Below are positions 7,947 to 15,734 of a stretch of DNA of 27,964 nucleotides, piece by piece. The translations under genes were made by a program, and so were the position numbers. The DNA is from an uncultured Veillonella sp. (GTDB lineage: Bacteria > Bacillota > Negativicutes > Veillonellales > Veillonellaceae). Numbering within the stretch: the first letter of the stretch is position 1; each line of letters opens with the position of its first letter. The DNA is taken from assembly GCA_900552715.1 (NCBI GenBank), contig USAV01000014.1:1-27964 (forward strand), read 5' to 3'. The notes beneath the pieces are model-generated. The model was not told the DNA's origin, did no database searches, and saw only the letters and a list, made by a program, of their open reading frames with translations.

Positions 7947-8973
7947 AACCGATCACCTCGCTTTCAATTGGTAATGTTTTGATGTAGTCTAAGCCCTCTT
8001 GTGCATTTTCAGGATCACCATTCAAGATAACAATGAGGCGACCAACGCATGTATTTTGGATGTAATCAATACCACCGAAAAGGATGCTTACATCGAGGTT
8101 AAAGCGGCGTACAAGGCCTGCTACTACAGGTTCATCTGTAGATTGGCCTGTAAATTTAAGGCGCACTAATGGAGCTGTACCACCAACCCATTGGTCGTGC
8201 AATTCCAAGTGCTCCAAAGCTTCTGGTGGCAAGTTTTCACTGACTACAGAACTAATAAATTCTTTTGTAGTATTTTCTCGTGGATGTGTAAATACTTCAA
8301 CAGTGGAGCCTTCTTCGAGAATGACACCGCCTTCAATAACCGCTACGCGATCACAGATTTCACGGATAACATGCATCTCATGTGTGATGAGAACGATAGT
8401 AAGGCCCATCTTTTCATTGATGTCTTTCAACAATTTCAAAATGGATTCTGTTGTTTGTGGGTCAAGAGCAGATGTAGCTTCGTCACAAAGAAGAACCTTT
8501 GGATTAGAAGCTAAGGCACGAGCAATACCAACACGTTGTTTTTGACCACCAGACAATTGAGATGGATAGTTGTTCATACGGTCGGTAAGGCCTACGATAT
8601 CAAGAATTGGCATAATGCGTTCCTTGATTTCAGATTTGCTCATCCCTTGTAGTTCCAATGGAAATGCCACATTGTCATATACGGTACGAGAGGACAATAG
8701 GTTAAAATGTTGGAAAATCATGCCGATATCTTTGCGCGCTTTACGCAAATCGGATTTGCTAAGTGTTGTTAAATCTGTACCATTAACGATAACAGAGCCA
8801 GATGTAGGAGCTTCGAGCATATTGATGCATCGAATCAATGTGGATTTACCGGCCCCAGATTGACCGATAATGCCAAAGATTTCGCCTTCTTTAACTTCAA
8901 GGCTAATATCTTTTAAGGCTTCCACACGATTAGCGCCTTCATAGACTTTACTAATGTGTTGTAATTGAATCAA
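7927..8973 (-). CDS. metN: Methionine ABC transporter ATP-binding protein MetN (TTG start)
   Basis: 348 residues. ABC domain: Walker A GQSGAGKST (about 37-45), Q-loop FQHFNLL, signature LSGGQKQR, Walker B VLLCDEATSALDP, and switch H in ITHEMH. The C-terminal 80 residues (from about 265) form the NIL domain that binds methionine and inhibits transport when internal methionine is high. That domain and the pairing with metI identify MetN. The start codon is TTG (8971-8973), with AAAGGA 8 bases upstream; no in-frame ATG gives a better start. dat ends 55 bases upstream, with a small palindrome in between. Confidence 0.94.
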   Translation of the reverse strand: MIQLQHISKVYEGANRVEALKDISLEVKEGEIFGIIGQSGAGKSTLIRCINMLEAPTSGSVIVNGTDLTTLSKSDLRKARKDIGMIFQHFNLLSSRTVYDNVAFPLELQGMSKSEIKERIMPILDIVGLTDRMNNYPSQLSGGQKQRVGIARALASNPKVLLCDEATSALDPQTTESILKLLKDINEKMGLTIVLITHEMHVIREICDRVAVIEGGVILEEGSTVEVFTHPRENTTKEFISSVVSENLPPEALEHLELHDQWVGGTAPLVRLKFTGQSTDEPVVAGLVRRFNLDVSILFGGIDYIQNTCVGRLIVILNGDPENAQEGLDYIKTLPIESEVIGYVRANN

Positions 8974-8991
8974 AATAATGTCCTTTCTTAA

Positions 8992-9005
8992 GGTAAAAGT
9001 TTACC
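8992..9005. promoter_or_regulatory. Small inverted repeat in front of metN
   Basis: GGTAAA-AG-TTTACC, a 14-bp inverted repeat just upstream of the metN ribosome binding site. Possible operator or weak hairpin; no matching known site recognised. No SAM riboswitch or T-box fits in the 55-base gap. Confidence 0.35.
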
Positions 9006-9028
9006 ATTCTATGAAAGTAGATAACCTA

Positions 9029-9886
9029 TTAAGGCAAACCTTCTTCCATCAATTTTTCTAATGCTTCGCGTAGACGAAGTGTAATAGCACCTGGTTTACC
9101 ACCAGATACTGGATTTCTGTCTAGCTTAGTAATTGGGATGACACCACCAATTGTATCGGTAAAGAATAATTCGTCCGCATCATCTACAAAGGCGCGGTCG
9201 AATTCTTTTTCAATAACTGTAATACCTAGAGACGGTGCTACGCGAGTCAAAATCATTTGGCGCGTAATACCTTTTAAGATATGATTATCTGCTGGGTGCG
9301 TATACAAGATACCATCTTTTACAGCAAATACATTAGATGTAGCACCTTCTGTACAGATGCCATCGCGGAATAACATAGCTGTATAAGCAAATTTCTTTTC
9401 TGCTTTAGTTTGAGCCAAAATATTTGGAATTAAGTTAGTAGTCTTAACATCTACATGGTCCCAACGTTCATCAGGCAATGCAATCGCTTTTACACCTTCA
9501 CCCAATTTATTCACTGCATCCATATCTAAATTACGAATGGACATGAGCATTTGTGGTTCTAGTTTAGAACGATCATATGCATGATGACGTGGCGCTACAC
9601 CACGGGAGATTTGCAAATAAATATAGCCCTCTTGGATTTCACTTTGCTCAATCAAAATTTCGTGCAATTCTGTCAAATCATCTGGGGTCATTTTTACAGG
9701 AATATCCATTTCACGCATAGAGCGATACAAGCGATCTTGATGGTAAGACAACGCAAAGCAACGGCCTTTTACGACACGTACTACTTCGTATACGGAGTCA
9801 CCAAACAAATAGCCACGGTCATCAATGCTGATAACCTTAGCACCTGGTTCAACGAATTCACCATTAAAATATGTTAATTCTTGCAT
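9029..9886 (-). CDS. dat: D-amino acid (D-alanine) aminotransferase
   Basis: 285 residues, fold-type IV PLP aminotransferase. Seen: GDSVYEVVRV near residue 30, the D-amino acid aminotransferase carboxylate-binding motif APRHH (Arg100, His102), catalytic Lys148 in DVKTTNLIPN, Glu in CTEGATSNVF, and the phosphate-binding HILKGITR. The R-x-H motif separates it from branched-chain aminotransferases. It moves the amino group between D-Ala/D-Glu/D-Asp and oxoacids in the cytoplasm, supplying D-glutamate for the wall or breaking down D-amino acids. metN follows after 55 bases, which makes D-methionine a possible substrate (inference). Confidence 0.9.
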   Translation of the reverse strand: MQELTYFNGEFVEPGAKVISIDDRGYLFGDSVYEVVRVVKGRCFALSYHQDRLYRSMREMDIPVKMTPDDLTELHEILIEQSEIQEGYIYLQISRGVAPRHHAYDRSKLEPQMLMSIRNLDMDAVNKLGEGVKAIALPDERWDHVDVKTTNLIPNILAQTKAEKKFAYTAMLFRDGICTEGATSNVFAVKDGILYTHPADNHILKGITRQMILTRVAPSLGITVIEKEFDRAFVDDADELFFTDTIGGVIPITKLDRNPVSGGKPGAITLRLREALEKLMEEGLP

Positions 9887-9942
9887 AGGAGCACCTCTTT
9901 TTCTATATCGTTACTCTATCAAGTAGTAATCATCATGGACTT

Positions 9943-9951
9943 ATTATATCA
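9943..9951 (-). promoter_or_regulatory. Extended -10 promoter of dat
   Basis: Minus strand TGATATAAT: TATAAT at 9943-9948 with TG at 9950-9951. The -35 position (about 9966-9971) is poor and is covered by the inverted repeat at 9967-9988. Confidence 0.65.
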
Positions 9952-9966
9952 CAATTACTTTCAAAT

Positions 9967-9988
9967 TTTCACACTTTACTTTGTGAAA
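9967..9988. promoter_or_regulatory. Candidate operator at the dat promoter
   Basis: Perfect inverted repeat TTTCACA-N8-TGTGAAA covering the -35 region of the dat promoter. Placement suggests a repressor or activator site. The regulator is unknown; YerC is encoded in the same operon. Confidence 0.5.
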
Positions 9989-10005
9989 GATATAACTTAG
10001 ATATA

Positions 10006-10053
10006 CAAAAATCCGCTAGGATACCATAGTTAAAAACTATATCCTAGCGGATT
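10006..10053 (-). terminator. Strong intrinsic terminator after the acyltransferase gene
   Basis: Arms with the core ATCCGCTAGGAT (10041-10052 with 10011-10022) extend inward through an ATAGTT/AACTAT segment with a 3-base bulge, and are followed by TTTTTG on the minus strand. Confidence 0.88.
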
Positions 10054-10057
10054 AATT

Positions 10058-11173
10058 TTAATGCCCCAATATAAATTTACGTAATGGTTTAGGCACATAA
10101 TTGAGTGCTACTGTAGTCAAGTAGGACAATCCTAGCGCCATCGCATACATAGCAAGCACATTGACTACGGTATACAAAAGATTGTATTTAGCCATCACCC
10201 CAGAGATGATTAACAACCAGAATGGATGTGATAAATAAATACCGTAGGACTTATCCCCTATCTCTGACCAAGTGGATTCCATAGTCGCATTCATTGGTAA
10301 GGTTTGGAATAAGAACAGACTAAATAGTGTTCCCAGTCCAGTATAGAGGACACCCATTGGGCTCATTTGATGAACCGTATAAATTGCTTCTAGTACTGTA
10401 TAATGCCATACATCCATAACATAGTAGTAGGATCCGAGCATCAACAATATAGAACCTACTGCACTAATACCTAATAAGTAGCGATAGCGCCACATGTATT
10501 CGCATACCGTTTCATATCGTTCAGCACATACAGCACCCAACAAGAATATCCACACATAATGAATAACCCAATAGTTGAGTCTCATATCAAAGAGATATTT
10601 CAAGACAGGATTATTGCTAAGATGTTCTGTTACCCAACGGCCAAGCATGTAAGATGAAACATAATCGATACCAACTTGGATGACAAATAGTAAAACCATC
10701 CAAAATACAGGGCGTTTTAAGATGACTTTCACCATAGCGCGCCATAGTGGCATCATCACATAGAACCATAGAAGGATAACCATAAAGTACAGATGATACA
10801 TAGATGTACCAAATAATAGGTTAATCGCCAATGGTCCCGGATGTAAATTACCGAGGTTATGCGCCGTCAGTCCTGTGTAGAGCAGATAAAATATGGACCA
10901 CGTAATATATGGAAATAGCACCACCTGAATACGGCGGTGCATAAATTCCTTATATGAGAATGGTCCCTCTACAGATGTATGATAAAACAGTCCAAATGCA
11001 GAGAGGAAGAAAAATGCTGGTACCCCAAAGCGCGATAGAATTTCTAAGACGCTAATGAGTTCTAAATTTACAAAAGGATTTTGTAATGTGTAAGAACCTA
11101 CGTGAATGCCGATTACACCGAGCATGCAGAGGCCGCGCATATAAGTAATTTCCGGTAAAAATGCTTTTTTCAT
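10058..11173 (-). CDS. Acyltransferase-3 family membrane O-acyltransferase
   Basis: 371 residues, about ten transmembrane helices. It opens with the family pattern PEITYMRGLCMLGVIGIHV, with the conserved Arg and His of acyltransferase family 3 (OafA/WecH/IcaC-like), and a second conserved part FFFLSAFGLFY. Members transfer acetyl or other acyl groups to cell-surface sugars at the inner membrane. The ATG at 11173 is chosen because TAGGGA lies about 6 bases upstream; the ATG two codons earlier sits on that site. It begins 16 bases after the stop of the DUF4127 gene, which suggests a joint envelope role. Acceptor unknown. Confidence 0.85.
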   Translation of the reverse strand: MKKAFLPEITYMRGLCMLGVIGIHVGSYTLQNPFVNLELISVLEILSRFGVPAFFFLSAFGLFYHTSVEGPFSYKEFMHRRIQVVLFPYITWSIFYLLYTGLTAHNLGNLHPGPLAINLLFGTSMYHLYFMVILLWFYVMMPLWRAMVKVILKRPVFWMVLLFVIQVGIDYVSSYMLGRWVTEHLSNNPVLKYLFDMRLNYWVIHYVWIFLLGAVCAERYETVCEYMWRYRYLLGISAVGSILLMLGSYYYVMDVWHYTVLEAIYTVHQMSPMGVLYTGLGTLFSLFLFQTLPMNATMESTWSEIGDKSYGIYLSHPFWLLIISGVMAKYNLLYTVVNVLAMYAMALGLSYLTTVALNYVPKPLRKFILGH

Positions 11174-11189
11174 AGCCATTCCCTATTCA

Positions 11190-13004
11190 TTATTGACCAG
11201 GTACAACTGCTGGTGTTGGCACAAGGCGTGGACCTTGAGATGTTGTAGCTGGTTGTTTTACTACTGGAATTACAGATGCTATAGTTTGAGCAGCTGCAGT
11301 CTTTGCTGGTTGAGCAGGTTGTGCTGGCGCAGCTTGACCATTAGCCTTAGCTGCTGCTTCTGCCTTAGCCTTAGCTTCCGCTTCAGCTTTTGCTTTTGCC
11401 TCTGCTTCACGTTTCAAGCGCAATTCTTTTTCGAGAGGTACCACTGGTTTATCGTAAATAGTGATATCTGTTTCGAATAGACGGCCCCAAGGGAATGTAG
11501 CTTTAACTGTACGAGGGTCGACTTTAAGGTATTTTTCAGCGAAGTCTTGGATACGTTCGCCTAAATAACTTTCAAGACGTTCATTCAACTCGCCAGAGTA
11601 ACGTACATTATCTGTACGAATGGAATCTTGCATGCGGTAAATATCTTTACGGATATTTGCTTGGTACGCCCAGTTATCCAAGTATTGTTGCGTCAACATC
11701 TTACGATGACCTTCTGGACTCATAGTTTTAAGCAATACGCCTTGAGCAATTGCGTAACCTACCGTATTACTTGCTGTATTCCAACCATTGTACGCACCGA
11801 TTTTGTACAGCATATCGCGTTTATACAAAGCAGATACTAATGTATTGTCCGCACCATTGTTATAAGCAATATCTGCAACGCTTACGTTTACGCCAGAATC
11901 AACTGCTTGTTGAATGCGATCTACGAAAGCATTTGTAGAATTAGAAATCATCGGGAAGTTCTCGAAGCTTTCAGATTCGCCAGTGCTTGTAGTAAGTGGT
12001 GTATTAACAGCTAACAACACAGTTGGTTTGCCTTGTGTCACCATTGTGCCGCCTACGGCCTCAACGTGTTGCGCAATTGTTTTATCAATAGTTTGGTCTT
12101 CGTAACCTGGCAATGTTTTACCGCCACCACCGAGTGGATAAATTACGGAGAATGTTGGTTTTTCTGCACTTTCATCTGTACGAGAACGAGCCATCAACAA
12201 TAGACCAAGTTGGTCTGCCCCAGGGAAGCTACCATATTTTTCAACAGGAATATCCTTGGAGTATTTACTTAAGTAACGACCTTCTAATGCAGATTGGGAC
12301 AATTGAGATGTATCATCATGGCCCAATGCGAAGTAATCGAATACGCCACTGCGAGTTTCATCGATTAACTCTTTATTGATTTTCATATTTTTTTGACGGC
12401 GATCAAACCAGTCTTGTAGGTATTCTACAGGAACAGAGGCTTGAAGACTCATCAATTTTTGAGTTTCCTCTTGTGTTAAGGAACCAGAATCTAATTTATC
12501 TTGCAATGCGGCAATTTGGAAGATGGTAGGACCATATTCCGCATAGTATGCTGGTTCAGTACCGCCACCACTAGCACGTGGAGAACGCATTACAGTACCG
12601 AAACCATAAATACGTACTTTTTTGTTGCGAGCTTTTAAGGATTCAATACGTTTTAAACGGCTTTCCAATGTAGAAAGTGGAATATTATGTTTACGAGAGT
12701 CTACAAGACCACCATAAATAAGCGTATCTGTACTCAATACCATAACATCAGCACGGCCTGCATTTTGTTCAACCCAAGCCATGATTTGATCCGCTTGACC
12801 TTGGTAGTTCTTACCAGAAATCAAATTTTGAGGTGGTGTCAATATAGTCATACCTGCTTCGCGAGCTGTATCTACAGTATATTGTAAGCTTACAGGGCGA
12901 TCATCTTGAGGTACATACAACACGGTTTCCGCATCAATATTAATAGATGTACCAGTAGCGATAGCTGCAGCCATAAGTGCTACTTTCAACCATTTATTCG
13001 TCAT
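11190..13004 (-). CDS. Secreted DUF4127 family protein with TolA-like Ala/Lys/Glu tail
   Basis: 604 residues. Signal peptide at 1-25 (WLKVALMAAAIATGTSINIDA). The main body begins VLYVPQDDRPVSLQYTVDTA and contains VLSTDTLIYGGLVDSRK, RASGGGTEPAYY and LGHDDTSQ, the pattern of DUF4127. The family is unstudied; conserved Asp and His residues hint at an enzyme but no activity is known. After about residue 520 there is an added segment: a charged Ala/Lys/Glu helix (REAEAKAKAEAEAKAKAEAA) resembling TolA domain II, then a Pro/Ala/Gln/Thr-rich tail to the end. This may span part of the envelope. Followed by the acyltransferase gene. GGAG lies 9 bases before the ATG. Confidence 0.85.
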   Translation of the reverse strand: MTNKWLKVALMAAAIATGTSINIDAETVLYVPQDDRPVSLQYTVDTAREAGMTILTPPQNLISGKNYQGQADQIMAWVEQNAGRADVMVLSTDTLIYGGLVDSRKHNIPLSTLESRLKRIESLKARNKKVRIYGFGTVMRSPRASGGGTEPAYYAEYGPTIFQIAALQDKLDSGSLTQEETQKLMSLQASVPVEYLQDWFDRRQKNMKINKELIDETRSGVFDYFALGHDDTSQLSQSALEGRYLSKYSKDIPVEKYGSFPGADQLGLLLMARSRTDESAEKPTFSVIYPLGGGGKTLPGYEDQTIDKTIAQHVEAVGGTMVTQGKPTVLLAVNTPLTTSTGESESFENFPMISNSTNAFVDRIQQAVDSGVNVSVADIAYNNGADNTLVSALYKRDMLYKIGAYNGWNTASNTVGYAIAQGVLLKTMSPEGHRKMLTQQYLDNWAYQANIRKDIYRMQDSIRTDNVRYSGELNERLESYLGERIQDFAEKYLKVDPRTVKATFPWGRLFETDITIYDKPVVPLEKELRLKREAEAKAKAEAEAKAKAEAAAKANGQAAPAQPAQPAKTAAAQTIASVIPVVKQPATTSQGPRLVPTPAVVPGQ

Positions 13005-13026
13005 AAATCAAATCTCCTTCTGTGTA

Positions 13027-13045
13027 GCGAGTACTCCCGACTCGC
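13027..13045 (-). promoter_or_regulatory. Hairpin in the DUF4127 5' leader
   Basis: Perfect 6-bp arms GCGAGT/ACTCGC with a 7-base loop, about 20 bases upstream of the start codon and next to the ribosome binding site. Possible translation-control or stability hairpin. Confidence 0.45.
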
Positions 13046-13115
13046 GAAATTAACTGTTTTATAATACTCTCTTTTTCTGACACTTTTATGAAATGTTCAT
13101 ATGCTCAATAGTATA

Positions 13116-13143
13116 ATTATATCATTTGACTATTATTTCGCAA
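13116..13143 (-). promoter_or_regulatory. Promoter of the DUF4127-acyltransferase operon
   Basis: Minus strand TTGCGA (13138-13143), 16-base spacer, TATAAT (13116-13121) preceded by TGA, an extended -10. The -35 lies inside the last codons of the TRIC gene. The leader would be about 100 bases and contains the hairpin at 13027-13045. Confidence 0.6.
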
Positions 13144-13780
13144 CTGGCTTGGTTTTCCCTACCTTAGGCAGACTCCAATTGTACTTGATGGCTAACAAAC
13201 GGATAACGAGTACCACTGTGAAAGCACCATATACGGCCATACTGTCCCAACTAGATGTAACCATAAGATAATAAACGATGCCGCCAATAATACTAGGCAA
13301 GGCATATACATCCTCTTTCAAAACAGATGGGATGCGTTGCGCCAACATATCGCGGATAATACCGCCACCAACAGCAGTGATTGTACCGAGCAACACAATA
13401 AAGATAGGCAACTCTGGATAGAGTTTAAAACCTGCAGAAGCACCTGTTACGGTAAATGATGCTAAGCCTAATGCATCGGCTAATAAATAACTAGCTCGAC
13501 TACGAGGCCCCATCGCATGCTTGCGATATCGGCTGTTATAAATCAAGAACACGATAACAGTTACCACTAAAACAACGGTAACATACACTACATTTCGCAA
13601 TGAATTCGGCGGAAAATAGCCGAGCAACACGTCCCGTACAATACCACCACCAATAGCAGTAGCCAATGCAAGGACAGTCATACCAAATATATCCATCTTC
13701 CGAGCTACCCCAACGAGTGCACCGGATACAGCAAAGGCAATGGTGCCAATCATATCAAACATATACCATATAATATCCAT
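13133..13780 (-). CDS. TRIC-type trimeric intracellular cation channel family protein (UPF0126/YadS-like)
   Basis: 215 residues from the ATG at 13780. It is built of two repeats, each ending in the same glycine motif: ATAIGGGIVRDVLLG and ITAVGGGIIRDMLAQ, with GALVGVARK and GASAGFKLY at the matching earlier places. About seven transmembrane helices are predicted. Bacterial members with solved structures form trimeric K+-permeable channels; the physiological role in bacteria is open. A 30-residue upstream extension is possible in frame but would overlap the divergent promoter, and GGGGGA lies just before the chosen ATG. Divergent from tadA. Confidence 0.88.
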   Translation of the reverse strand: MDIIWYMFDMIGTIAFAVSGALVGVARKMDIFGMTVLALATAIGGGIVRDVLLGYFPPNSLRNVVYVTVVLVVTVIVFLIYNSRYRKHAMGPRSRASYLLADALGLASFTVTGASAGFKLYPELPIFIVLLGTITAVGGGIIRDMLAQRIPSVLKEDVYALPSIIGGIVYYLMVTSSWDSMAVYGAFTVVLVIRLLAIKYNWSLPKVGKTKPVAK

Positions 13781-13840
13781 AATTCCCCCATATAATCTAT
13801 TCGCATAACTGCGTACACTGTGATAGACTTTATGTAAGAT

Positions 13841-13870
13841 ATTATACATGAAGAGGTATGCCAATGACAA
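13841..13870 (-). promoter_or_regulatory. Promoter of the TRIC gene
   Basis: Minus strand TTGTCA (13865-13870), 18-base spacer, TATAAT (13841-13846). The -35 lies inside the first codons of the divergent tadA gene. The tadA promoter was not located with confidence. Confidence 0.6.
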
Positions 13871-14406
13871 AAGACATTACTGTAGACATTGAAAATATGG
13901 ATGAACGCTCTCGCGACGAATATTTTATGGCCATTGCCATGGAAGAAGCTCGTAAGGCTTATGAACTTGGAGAAATCCCTATCGGTGCCATTCTTGTAAA
14001 AGATAATACCATCGTGTCACGCCATCATAATCGTCGTGAACTCGATCATGATGCAACGGCCCATGCAGAGGTCCTCGTAATCCGCGAAGCATGCGATGTT
14101 CTCAAGCGCTGGCGGTTGACTGGTTGTACCCTGTATGTTACGATAGAGCCGTGTCCGATGTGCGCTGGAGCCATCATCAACAGTCGTATTGACCGTGTTG
14201 TATATGGTGCAAGTGATTACAAAGGAGGCGCCGTGGAATCGCTATTCAATGTGCTCTCTCATCCTGGTTTAAATCATGAACCAGAACTAGCATCTGGTGT
14301 GCTTGGTGATGAATGCAGCCAAATTATGAAAGACTTCTTTAAAGAGCGCCGTAAAGCACGGAGGAGTACCCAAGAGGCTGAAGGGTCCGCACTCGAAATG
14401 CGGTAG
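13864..14406 (+). CDS. tadA: tRNA-specific adenosine(34) deaminase TadA, 3' end overlapping a tRNA gene
   Basis: 180 residues from the ATG at 13864. It converts A34 to inosine in tRNA-Arg(ACG). Seen: zinc/catalytic HAE (His67, Glu69) and PCPMC (Cys97, Cys100), plus KGGAVESLFNVL. The start is set by GAAGAGG 7 bases upstream; an ATG two codons earlier is only one base from that site. The conserved deaminase fold ends with DFFKERRKARR near residue 165. Residues 166-180 are encoded by the first 47 bases of the tRNA-Ser gene, and the TAG stop (14404-14406) is inside the tRNA. These final residues are probably not functional. TadA of E. coli is 167 residues, so the extra tail is about the length of the overlap. 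Confidence 0.93.
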   Translation: MTKDITVDIENMDERSRDEYFMAIAMEEARKAYELGEIPIGAILVKDNTIVSRHHNRRELDHDATAHAEVLVIREACDVLKRWRLTGCTLYVTIEPCPMCAGAIINSRIDRVVYGASDYKGGAVESLFNVLSHPGLNHEPELASGVLGDECSQIMKDFFKERRKARRSTQEAEGSALEMR

Positions 14407-14450
14407 GTCGGGCAACCGGCGCGGGGGTTCAAATCCCTCCTCCTCTGCCA
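14360..14450 (+). tRNA. tRNA-Ser(CGA)
   Basis: 91 bases with encoded CCA. Acceptor GGAGGAG (14360-14366) pairs with CTCCTCT, with a G-U pair at 1-72. D-arm CCC/GGG. Anticodon stem CCGCA/TGCGG around loop CTCGAAA, anticodon CGA (reads UCG). Long variable arm GTCGG-GCAA-CCGGC, as expected for a class II serine tRNA. T-arm GGGGG-TTCAAAT-CCCTC; discriminator G73. The 5' half overlaps the end of tadA on the same strand; a terminator follows 12 bases later. Confidence 0.95.
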
Positions 14451-14462
14451 ACTAAACTATAT

Positions 14463-14492
14463 AAAGCGCTAACCATGGTTAGCGCTTTTTTT
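14463..14492 (+). terminator. Intrinsic terminator after tadA/tRNA-Ser
   Basis: Perfect palindrome AGCGCTAACC/GGTTAGCGCT (14465-14486 region) followed by seven T. It ends only about 17 bases before the next start codon. Confidence 0.9.
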
Positions 14493-14509
14493 GCAAAGGG
14501 GACACGACT

Positions 14510-15697
14510 ATGAAAAAATATTACCCTTATCTCATCACATTGAGTCATATGATTAATGACTCCTGTCAAAGTGTGTTGCCTGCCCTCTTACCGCTGTTCA
14601 TTTATACCTATGGACTGAGTTTGGAGCAAGCAGGTTTTCTCATCTTAGCTAATACAGCATTATCGTCATTATTACAGCCATTATTAGGCTATATTTCAGA
14701 CAAGATCAATCAGCCACGGCTCATTGCCTTTGGCGTTTTATTATCCGCCTGTAGTACAGGTATGATGGGCTTTGTTACCTCTTATGAAAGCCTCCTTGTT
14801 TGCGCTACCTTAGCAGGTGTAGGTTCCTCTATCTTCCATCCAGAAGGCGCTAAGATAATGAACCGCCTCGGTGGTGGCAAAAAAGGTAAGGCCATGGGTA
14901 CCTTTGCCATCGGCGGCAGTTCCGGCTTTGCCTTTGGTCCACTCTTTGCAGGGGCCATCGCCTATACAGTAGGTCCACATGGACTAGCTGCTTTTACAGT
15001 GGCAGGTATTATTATCTTTACTGCTCTATTCGCCCTCATGCCTCGCATCGTAGCTCATGCGCGTACCATCGACCAAGCAGTAGCCACAGAAAATCCTGCT
15101 GTAGCGGCAAAACCACTCAAAAACTATTGGAAATACTTTGGTATCTTGTTCATTATCATCTTGAGCCAGTCGGTAAACTTCCGCGTTATCAATGCATTCA
15201 TTCCTATCTTCTGGACTCGTGAACTCGGTACTAGCCCAGAACAAGGCAGCTTTGCGTTAACCGTATTCTTTAGTATCGGTATCTTCATGACATACATTGG
15301 CGGCCTATTAGGTGATAAATTTGGTCCTATTAAGATTATTAGACTATCCCTGTTAGTTTGGCTACCGGCTATGTTCCTATTAACAGAAGTACCAAACTTT
15401 GCACCATATATTATGCTACCTATAGCCTATCTATTATTACTCATCATTGGTGCTGCTAAAGCCATCAGTTATAGCCCAGTTATCGTACTAGGCCAAACCT
15501 ATCTTGCTAAAAGCATTGGCTTTGCATCGGGCATCACCCTCGGCGTAAGCCAAACCATCGGTGGTGTTATCGCACCTGTTGTGGGTAACCTAGCAGATAC
15601 CTACTCCCTACCTGTCGCTATGATGACACTCGTGCCATTCCTAATAGGGGGACTTGGGGCATCATTACTACTTAAAGATCCTAAAAAATTACAATAA
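14510..15697 (+). CDS. MFS transporter, Fsr (fosmidomycin resistance)-like
   Basis: 395 residues, about twelve transmembrane helices. Early part: ITLSHMINDSCQSVLPALLP, typical for Fsr-type carriers (SH-x-x-ND). Next is LLQPLLGYISDK, and then GVGSSIFHPEGAKI, closely like the VGTGSSVFHPE motif of E. coli Fsr. It is an inner-membrane proton-linked exporter; the drug or metabolite exported is not evident. The start has GGGG 8 bases upstream. No promoter fits between the preceding terminator and the start codon, so transcription must come through the terminator or start within the tRNA region. Confidence 0.88.
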   Translation: MKKYYPYLITLSHMINDSCQSVLPALLPLFIYTYGLSLEQAGFLILANTALSSLLQPLLGYISDKINQPRLIAFGVLLSACSTGMMGFVTSYESLLVCATLAGVGSSIFHPEGAKIMNRLGGGKKGKAMGTFAIGGSSGFAFGPLFAGAIAYTVGPHGLAAFTVAGIIIFTALFALMPRIVAHARTIDQAVATENPAVAAKPLKNYWKYFGILFIIILSQSVNFRVINAFIPIFWTRELGTSPEQGSFALTVFFSIGIFMTYIGGLLGDKFGPIKIIRLSLLVWLPAMFLLTEVPNFAPYIMLPIAYLLLLIIGAAKAISYSPVIVLGQTYLAKSIGFASGITLGVSQTIGGVIAPVVGNLADTYSLPVAMMTLVPFLIGGLGASLLLKDPKKLQ

Positions 15698-15700
15698 AAT

Positions 15701-15727
15701 AGCCCCCTTGCGGGGGCTTTTATTTTT
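15701..15727. terminator. Bidirectional terminator between MFS and CyuA genes
   Basis: AGCCCCC-TTGC-GGGGGCT (15701-15718) with TTTTATTTTT on the plus side and an A-rich upstream side that reads as T-rich for the minus strand. Serves both convergent genes. Confidence 0.88.
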
Positions 15728-15734
15728 AGCTAAA

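Noticed and set aside
8974..9028. SAM riboswitch or T-box before metN
   Set aside because: The gap to dat is only 55 bases and shows none of the conserved elements; only a 14-bp inverted repeat is present.
11193..11480. Plus-strand frame rich in Cys, Trp and Phe
   Set aside because: It is the antisense of the Ala/Lys/Glu-rich tail of the DUF4127 protein; the composition is a by-product of that repeat.
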